NCBI RefSeq assembly: GCF_016808095.1
Contig: NC_068975.1
Location: 21,211,501 to 21,275,500, forward strand
Reading direction: 5' to 3'
DNA length: 64,000 bases
Origin: Vigna angularis
Taxonomy: Eukaryota > Streptophyta > Magnoliopsida > Fabales > Fabaceae
Positions 56,400 to 64,000 of the stretch are shown piece by piece. Every line of letters begins with the position of its first letter. Position 1 is the stretch's first letter. The position numbers and the translations under genes were made by a program. The notes under the pieces were generated by a model. It was not told where the DNA came from. It saw nothing but the letters and a program-made list of their open reading frames with translations, and ran no database searches.

Positions 56400-57400
56400 G
56401 AGCAAATATTCTACAAGAAAAAACGTTATTACCTACGAACAAAAACCATGTGTAAGGTAAAAAATTCGTAGGTAAGACAATGTTACTTATGGATTACCTA
56501 CAAACAAAAATCTGTAGAAAATACTCATAAGTAACATTATATATATATTTTTTCGTATGTAATTACATACGAAACAATCGATATGTAATTACAGACAAAA
56601 AATCCATATGTAATTACATACAAAAAACTTCATATGTAATGTTGCTGACAATTTAATGAAAATTCAACACCTGCATATACATTAGTCACACACCTACAAT
56701 ATACACACACAATCAGCCACAATAGTTTTCATTTAGCACCATAGCAAGCATTTTACATTTAAAATAGATATATATTACATAAACATCATTGTCAAATAAG
56801 TTTACAAAATGTCTAATATTCATAAATAAATTGTATGGTTCCTAAGAAGCCATACAATATAAATTCCAAAGTTCATAAGATGTTAAACAATATAGTAGTA
56901 CAATTTCTAGTTTCCTAATAATCCGTATAAGGTTTTTGTTCATCTTGGGGTTGATCTTGTCGTTGCACTCCATAATTGTCCGCTTGATTTTTTTGTTCAT
57001 TAGTTGATGCTTGAAATATGTTTTGTGCAATCGTTGTTGTCGAAGGTGGAAGGTACTGGATGATTGCACCAATGAAGTTTTGTAAAGTATCAATTGTGAA
57101 TTTATTTGTTGAATTTGTTATTCGTTATGTGCTAGTTACTCTTCACTATTTGCTAGTCCCGTTTGAAGTTGAATAATCTCCTATGCATTTTCTTGTTGAC
57201 TAGAAGATGTTTGTGTTTGCTAGTCCTTTATATTTTTCACTTGTCGCTTCTAACCAACATATGTGCTTGAGTCTTTCCTTCTCAGTAGGAATTTTCATCC
57301 ATAAATATGTGTGTGTTGAAAGTCAACATGAACAGAGTGACCAAGCTCTTGTAAACAAAAAAAAAATTATAAAGTAAACAAATGTTATTAAGTTTATATC

Positions 57401-57472
<72 letters not shown>

Positions 57473-57700
57473 TACCAAATGAATATCGTGGTTATGCACG
57501 CTAATAGACCTCTTGGTGTGCAAACTGCCACTCTTTTCAGATGTACGATTTTTGTTAGTCGTATCACACTTTTGTCTATAAACTAGCATGTTCCACTTTT
57601 CTAACAAACTGTTCCAAACAATATCCCTCATCCAATCAAGTTTTCTCCATCTCTTAGAGCTTTTTTAAACATCTCTAACAGACTATGAAATTTTTTGGAA
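56400..57700 (-). pseudogene. CACTA-type element relic with transposase C-terminus
   Basis: CTACAAGAAAAAACG at about 56408 resembles a CACTA terminus and is followed by subterminal palindromes around TACCTACGAA and CATATGTAATTACATA. Leftward from about 57095 a frame reads TIDTLQNFIGAIIQYLPPST and ends QPQDEQKPYTDY with a stop near 56930, the pattern of the C-terminus of plant En/Spm transposase proteins of the PF03004 type. Upstream blocks (TEKERLKHICWLEATSEKY, about 57240) are separated by stops and the AT microsatellite. Inactive. Confidence 0.6.
57411..57470. repeat. (AT)n microsatellite, duplication copy 1
   Basis: 60 bp of AT; the second copy of the duplication has 58 bp at this place. 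Confidence 0.95.
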
Positions 57701-57914
57701 TGAAATTTTTTTAATACTTATCTCAACCCTCCATGAGATCTTTATCTGTTATTACAATTAATAGGTTAACATTGTTGAAGTACAATGAGTACAAACCAAA
57801 AGATATCATACAAATCAACATATAGGTATCAAATAGTAATAGAAAAAAAATCTGTGAGGACATTGTATCATTAATGAATAGGAAATTCCCTAAACAACAA
57901 GCATAGTCTTCGTT

Positions 57915-59260
57915 ATATTTGAGCACATCTCAAATGTGTCATTAAGGGATGAACTTGCAGGTAAACATTCTCATAGAATGAAATGCTAATGAAAATAGAG
58001 GAATTCCTAAAAATTGCGGCATGAACTTGAGTCTTCATTCAACAAATGTGAAAAAGAGGGAAATGTTAAAATGGTCACAAAGAATGGCAATGAGCATAGG
58101 CATTGCAAGAGGAGTCCAGTTCTTACACACAGGAGTTGCTCCTGACATATGACAACAATTTAAAGATTGAGAACATTTTGTTGGATGATAGTCTCAATGC
58201 AAAAGTTAGTGGATATAGTATTCCATTGCCATCCAAGGTTTGGACAGACTACATAATTTGATCACTCTCAATAATATTTGTACAATAGAATTTGTTTCAG
58301 TATGGATGTGAAACCGAGATACGAACCTAACAAATCTCAACTGCTCCTTCCTGTGATGCCGTTACTGTGATATTTCTCTTCCTGTGTTATGCTCTCTGAG
58401 GGGAAAATGGGCAGGGTACCTGCAAAGGCATTCCGACGCTCAAGTCAGAAAAGGGATGTCCTGAATCTTTTCAGTTCAAAGTGATCAAGAAGAAGAATAA
58501 TTTCTCTCTCTTAATTTCTCTAAAGGGAAAACGTACCTTTTTTCTGGTCTGATCTTCATATTTAAAATTATAAAATAAACCGTTTACTTGAAAATTCGGT
58601 CAGTTACCGAAGTTGACTACCTGAGAGTTGTAACTGTTAGATCGTGTCTGATACTGGGTCAGTTATTCCCGTGATTCGTGGCATTGACTAATATTCGTAA
58701 TTGTTTATTCTTAACCGCTAATGTAGACATCGCTCAATATATGTCGATCTATCGACGCAAACATGCGGGTTGTCGTGCGAGCGCTATATGTTGCGACATC
58801 CCTAGTTGTCGATTGTCAAGTGGTCGACATCACATGTAAACGCTATGATGTTAGAAAGCGTTCGACATACCTACGATTGTGACATTACGATCGTGAGAAG
58901 GGTCGGAAAACGGTCGCCCGAGTTATTTGTCGATCGTTGGTGGAATCAGGTATAATACGGTACAGAATTGAATATATAAATCTAACTTGCATCGATCAAT
59001 TTTCAGAGTGCACATAATTAACACATTGCACCAATCATATGGGTAGGTATTTCTCTTTTTAAAAAGAAAAAATCTTTTCTTCTATTCCATTGTTATATGC
59101 CAATTATAAGTTACTATTAAACTCATATGCAACGCAAACAATCAGAAAAGGAAGACATCTATCACTTGGGCGTTATTCTTCTTGAAGTTATCACTTGTAA
59201 ACAAATTGCTTCATCCAGTGAAATAAAAGAGATGAAGAATGAATTATCCATTAAAACTTT
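57915..59260 (+). pseudogene. Leucine-rich-repeat receptor-like kinase fragments
   Basis: The plus strand reads ISNVSLRDELAGKHS (about 57915-57960), then MLKWSQRMAMSIGIARGVQF and LHTGVAP (about 58060-58145), then after a frame change NNLKIENILLDDSLNAK and SGYSIPLPSK (about 58155-58240). A last block, EKEDIYHLGVILLEVITCK, lies at 59147-59205. These are consecutive kinase subdomains of the inactive LRR receptor-like kinase group related to Arabidopsis At3g03770. The last two blocks are separated by about 900 bp of unrelated DNA instead of a short intron. Stops and frame changes make it non-functional, and no N-terminal part is present. Confidence 0.75.
58310..58990. repeat. CpG-rich dispersed-repeat-like insert in the kinase fragment
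   Basis: This segment separates the kinase blocks. Its first part contains ACCTGCAAAGGCATTCCGAC; its last part (58720-58950) is rich in CpG and repeats the words TGTCGA and GTCGAC. I cannot assign it to a transposon class and found no clear ends. Confidence 0.4.
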
Positions 59261-61078
59261 TTATCTATCGTTTTATTTGTCACTTTTAAAATTGTTTTAA
59301 TAGATGGGATGAGACATATATATGTATAAACATCTCCATCTCATATCAATTAAAAAAATCAAATATCACTCGTACTCATATTTAATCAATTCAGAAATTT
59401 ATCAGGAATTCCCAATCAAAACATAGAAGTTCGAAAAATTTCTGTATATTTGAATATAGTAGCTGTTATTATGTGATAGACATGTATATAATTAAAAATG
59501 TATAAATACAAAACTTAACTTGCCTCATTTACTTAGAGTCTTAGATCTTTCATTAAATTCGAACAATACCCACTGTGTCATCCTAATATTATATACACCA
59601 TTAACCCTTTAATATAAAACGACCCACTTATTTAAATTGATAGGATAATAATCACAAATTATATATATATATTTATTATTTCTTATTTTAAATCTATGTT
59701 TTCTTTTCTATTTAACACTATTCCTAAACACTTCTAACGTACCTAAAATATCCTGAAATATATGTTTTTGAAAACATTCTAACAAACAGAAATTTGCTCG
59801 CTCTGCGTACTTTCCTAATTACAATGCAAAAAGATTTCTCCAAATAAACTTGGATTTATGAGACAGGTACATGTTTTTTGTCCCATTCTTTTTTTTTAGT
59901 TTTTAGTATTTTAATTTATTATATTTTAAATTAATATATAAATATTATTTATTTTTTTTAAAATTATAAAATAATTATTTATAAATTAATTTAATTTAAT
60001 TTAATAAAATAATAATTATTAATTTAATTTATGTATTATTATTTAAATGATAATTAAAATATGTTTAAAATTTTTATTAAGAGTCACATCTCCGTTGCAG
60101 TTTTTTGTTTTTTAATTTATTATATTTTAAATTAATATATAAATATTATTAAATTTTTTTAAAATTATTATTTAATTATTTTAAATTAATTTTATTTTAT
60201 TTAATAAAATAATTATTATTAATTTAATTTATATATTATTATTAAATTAAAATATAAAATAAGTAAACGATATTAATATTCATACAAAATACATATGGAT
60301 ATTCCGGCAATCAACAGACGTAAAAGTCAAAACTGATGTGACCGGGCATGAGCTTCAATATATTTATTAACTTTGATCGACAATGACACTTGACCGCTTT
60401 TATTTTACTTTTAAAAATTATAAGAAAATACAATAATATTTTTCACCTTTTTTTTTTCAGATTATATTGACATTCTAATTTTTTTAAAATTTGTACACAA
60501 ATTAAAAAAATCAAATAAAAAGCTGTAAATGTAATTTAAGAAAATTACATTATTAATTTGTATTGAGATTATTCTTTTGTGTTTCTTCATGCAGTACTAA
60601 TTTTTTTTTATCCTGTAAACCCACTTTTATATTAAAACAGCAAGAGAAACTGGAAAACCACAAAAAAAAAAGTGTGACATCCATTATCACTACTGCTACT
60701 ACTACTACCAGATATTGCATATATTAGCTTGGTACGTTTACTAGTTTGATATCTATTTTAAAATGAGTTCTTTTTGAATTTTATATATTGAAAATATTTG
60801 TTTAAATTTCTAACACATTATTTTTAGTTTATGTGAGTTTATGTTATGGTTAATATAAATTATATTTATATTATAATATAAAGAAAATTTGTTATTTTTT
60901 AATTAATAATTTTTTAAAATTAATAAAATAAAAATTTACAATAAAAAATTAATTACAAAATAAATAAATATTATTTATGATAAAATTATGAGATTTATTT
61001 ATATTTATTTTTATAATTATAATTTTATTATTATAAAAAGTAACACATTTGTGGGCAATCGAAATTACAAAAACATCT
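59261..61078. other. Very AT-rich DNA
   Basis: Two similar AT-rich blocks (about 59910-60060 and 60110-60250) share AAATTAATATATAAATATTA and TTTAATAAAATAAT words and appear to be a local duplication. No gene was recognised. This part of the duplicated unit has no second copy inside the window. Confidence 0.6.
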
Positions 61079-61407
61079 CTGAACTTGGACAAAATGAACT
61101 CAATAATTTTTGGAGTCCTGGTTTCTCTTTGAAGTGAAGATCTAGGGTTTGTGAGTTTTGAAAAAGAAAGGAGAATAGAATTTGGGCCAAAATTTGGGCT
61201 TGGATAAATAATATACACACTATTGGAAAAAGGGTATCCAACAGGTACCTATGGGTTAGAAAAAATCTGTGGGTTTTTTTTTATGCGGATACCCGACGGG
61301 TAGCGGGACAGGTAACTGGTATAGTTTTTACATGCGAGTCGGGTTCGAGTATCACAAGATCTGTATCCGACCCGACCCATTGTCATCCCTAATGAGGATG
61401 AATATTA

Positions 61408-62408
61408 GAGCAAATATTCTACAAGAAAAAACGTTATTACCTACGAACAAAAACCATGTGTAAGGTAAAAAATTCGTAGGTAAGACAATGTTACTTATGG
61501 ATTACCTACAAACAAAAATCTGTAGAAAATACTCATAAGTAACATTATATATATATTTTTTCGTATGTAATTACATACGAAACAATCCATATGTAATTAC
61601 AGACAAAAAATCCATATGTAATTACATACAAAAAACTTCATATGTAATGTTGCTGACAATTTAATGAAAATTCAACACCTGCATATACATTAGTCACACA
61701 CCTACAATATACACACACAATCAGCCACAATAGTTTTCATTTAGCACCATAGCAAGCATTTTACATTTAAAATAGATATATATTACATAAACATCATTGT
61801 CAAATAAGTTTACAAAATGTCTAATATTCATAAATAAATTGTATGGTTCCTAAGAAGCCATACAATATAAATTCCAAAGTTCATAAGATGTTAAACAATA
61901 TAGTAGTACAATTTCTAGTTTCCTAATAATCCGTATAAGGTTTTTGTTCATCTTGGGGTTGATCTTGTCGTTGCACTCCATAATTGTCCGCTTGATTTTT
62001 TTGTTCATTAGTTGATGCTTGAAATATGTTTTGTGCAATCGTTGTTGTCGAAGGTGGAAGGTACTGGATGATTGCACCAATGAAGTTTTGTAAAGTATCA
62101 ATTGTGAATTTATTTGTTGAATTTGTTATTCGTTATGTGCTAGTTACTCTTCACTATTTGCTAGTCCCGTTTGAAGTTGAATAATCTCCTATGCATTTTC
62201 TTGTTGACTAGAAGATGTTTGTGTTTGCTAGTCCTTTATATTTTTCACTTGTCGCTTCTAACCAACATATGTGCTTGAGTCTTTCCTTCTCAGTAGGAAT
62301 TTTCATCCATAAATATGTGTGTGTTGAAAGTCAACATGAACAGAGTGACCAAGCTCTTGTAAACAAAAAAAAAATTATAAAGTAAACAAATGTTATTAAG
62401 TTTATATC

Positions 62409-62478
<70 letters not shown>

Positions 62479-62706
62479 TACCAAATGAATATCGTGGTTA
62501 TGCACGCTAATAGACCTCTTGGTGTGCAAACTGCCACTCTTTTCAGATGTACGATTTTTGTTAGTCGTATCACACTTTTGTCTATAAACTAGCATGTTCC
62601 ACTTTTCTAACAAACTGTTCCAAACAATATCCCTCATCCAATCAAGTTTTCTCCATCTCTTAGAGCTTTTTTAAACATCTCTAACAGACTATGAAATTTT
62701 TTGGAA
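61408..62706 (-). pseudogene. CACTA-type relic, second copy
   Basis: Duplicate of 56400-57700 with the same broken frames. The transposase-tail stop is at about 61938. Confidence 0.6.
62419..62476. repeat. (AT)n microsatellite, duplication copy 2
   Basis: 58 bp of AT, two bases shorter than in copy 1. Confidence 0.95.
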
Positions 62707-62920
62707 TGAAATTTTTTTAATACTTATCTCAACCCTCCATGAGATCTTTATCTGTTATTACAATTAATAGGTTAACATTGTTGAAGTACAATGAGTACAA
62801 ACCAAAAGATATCATACAAATCAACATATAGGTATCAAATAGTAATAGAAAAAAAATCTGTGAGGACATTGTATCATTAATGAATAGGAAATTCCCTAAA
62901 CAACAAGCATAGTCTTCGTT

Positions 62921-64000
62921 ATATTTGAGCACATCTCAAATGTGTCATTAAGGGATGAACTTGCAGGTAAACATTCTCATAGAATGAAATGCTAATGAAA
63001 ATAGAGGAATTCCTAAAAATTGCGGCATGAACTTGAGTCTTCATTCAACAAATGTGAAAAAGAGGGAAATGTTAAAATGGTCACAAAGAATGGCAATGAG
63101 CATAGGCATTGCAAGAGGAGTCCAGTTCTTACACACAGGAGTTGCTCCTGACATATGACAACAATTTAAAGATTGAGAACATTTTGTTGGATGATAGTCT
63201 CAATGCAAAAGTTAGTGGATATAGTATTCCATTGCCATCCAAGGTTTGGACAGACTACATAATTTGATCACTCTCAATAATATTTGTACAATAGAATTTG
63301 TTTCAGTATGGATGTGAAACCGAGATACGAACCTAACAAATCTCAACTGCTCCTTCCTGTGATGCCGTTACTGTGATATTTCTCTTCCTGTGTTATGCTC
63401 TCTGAGGGGAAAATGGGCAGGGTACCTGCAAAGGCATTCCGACGCTCAAGTCAGAAAAGGGATGTCCTGAATCTTTTCAGTTCAAAGTGATCAAGAAGAA
63501 GAATAATTTCTCTCTCTTAATTTCTCTAAAGGGAAAACGTACCTTTTTTCTGGTCTGATCTTCATATTTAAAATTATAAAATAAACCGTTTACTTGAAAA
63601 TTCGGTCAGTTACCGAAGTTGACTACCTGAGAGTTGTAACTGTTAGATCGTGTCTGATACTGGGTCAGTTATTCCCGTGATTCGTGGCATTGACTAATAT
63701 TCGTAATTGTTTATTCTTAACCGCTAATGTAGACATCGCTCAATATATGTCGATCTATCGACGCAAACATGCGGGTTGTCGTGCGAGCGCTATATGTTGC
63801 GACATCCCTGGTTGTCGATTGTCAAGTGGTCGACATCACATGTAAACGCTATGATGTTAGAAAGCGTTCGACATACCTACGATTGTGACATTACGATCGT
63901 GAGAAGGGTCGGAAAACGGTCGCCCGAGTTATTTGTCGATCGTTGGTGGAATCAGGTATAATACGGTACAGAATTGAATATATAAATCTAACTTGCATCG
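62921..64000 (+). pseudogene. Receptor-like kinase fragments, second copy (partial)
   Basis: Duplicate of 57915-58994, carrying the same frame change between GVAP and NNLKIENILL. The last kinase block would lie beyond the window. Confidence 0.7.

Larger units (their letters stand above)
56071..61078. repeat. Tandem duplication, copy 1 (unit 5,008 bp)
   Basis: The sequence from 56071 reappears from 61079, immediately after this copy ends, in the same orientation. Over the 2.92 kb available for comparison I see three substitutions (56358, 56580 and 58804 against 61366, 61588 and 63810) and a 2-bp difference in the AT microsatellite. Confidence 0.93.
61079..64000. repeat. Tandem duplication, copy 2 (truncated by the window)
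   Basis: Repeats 56071-58994 almost without change, including the right end of the hAT-like element (to 61391), the CACTA-type relic, the AT run and the first kinase blocks. The copy continues past the window edge. Confidence 0.93.

Noticed and set aside
56071..64000. The long direct repeats as LTRs of a giant retrotransposon
   Set aside because: The repeats start inside a hAT-like element without TG ends, primer site or purine tract, and the second begins exactly where the first unit ends, so a tandem duplication explains them better.

Overview
The window looks like nuclear DNA of a flowering plant, most likely a papilionoid legume of the Phaseoleae type. The evidence is very AT-rich intergenic DNA, GT-AG introns, three conserved plant genes and dense nested transposons whose families (iMet-primed TRIMs, Mutator-like elements with long TIRs beginning GGGTTAAATATG, CACTA elements with CCTCGGTT hairpins) I associate with legumes. 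The species assignment is inference. I see no bacterial operon, CRISPR array, rRNA gene or tRNA gene.

Three host genes can be read exon by exon. (1) 12074-14755 (+) encodes a plastid RbcX-type Rubisco assembly chaperone in five exons, 221 aa. (2) 17798-23712 (-) encodes an armadillo-repeat protein of the ARMC8 type in eight exons, 653 aa. (3) 26736-34708 (-) encodes a RuvB-like 2 (reptin) AAA+ ATPase in two exons, 465 aa. Its single intron holds a complete antisense Ty1/copia element (27698-32613). Its upstream region is cut about 205 bp before the ATG by a complete 5.35-kb Mutator-like element (34914-40265).

The rest is mobile DNA in different states of decay. From left to right it holds: gypsy and copia relics (1.6-5.5 kb); a hAT transposase pseudogene (5.9-8.2 kb) split by a chimeric 440-bp TRIM; a 378-bp fold-back element; a decayed Mutator-like element (10.0-11.0 kb); the copia and Mutator elements at the RuvB-like gene; a probable non-autonomous CACTA (40.7-42.0 kb); and an 8.0-kb CACTA element (44679-52690) inserted in a 2.0-kb solo LTR (43380-53431). 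These are followed by a minisatellite interrupted by a second TRIM (53966-54595), a hAT-like element (55416-56383), and a tandem duplication with a 5,008-bp unit whose second copy (from 61079) runs out of the window. The duplicated unit carries a CACTA transposase tail and fragments of a receptor-like kinase.

The Mutator element has a mudrA-like transposase gene convergent with a small GRF zinc-finger gene. The CACTA element has a TNP2-type transposase and a second gene ending in a Ulp1-like cysteine protease domain. Both transposases and the Ulp1-like gene carry TGA at a position where the family normally has tryptophan. The copia polyprotein is uninterrupted and its LTRs differ at one base, so it is the youngest insertion by this measure. 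No wholly new system is proven. The best candidates for a second look are the chimeric TRIM, the GRF gene in the Mutator element, the hairpin arrays of the CACTA element and the near-identical 5-kb duplication.
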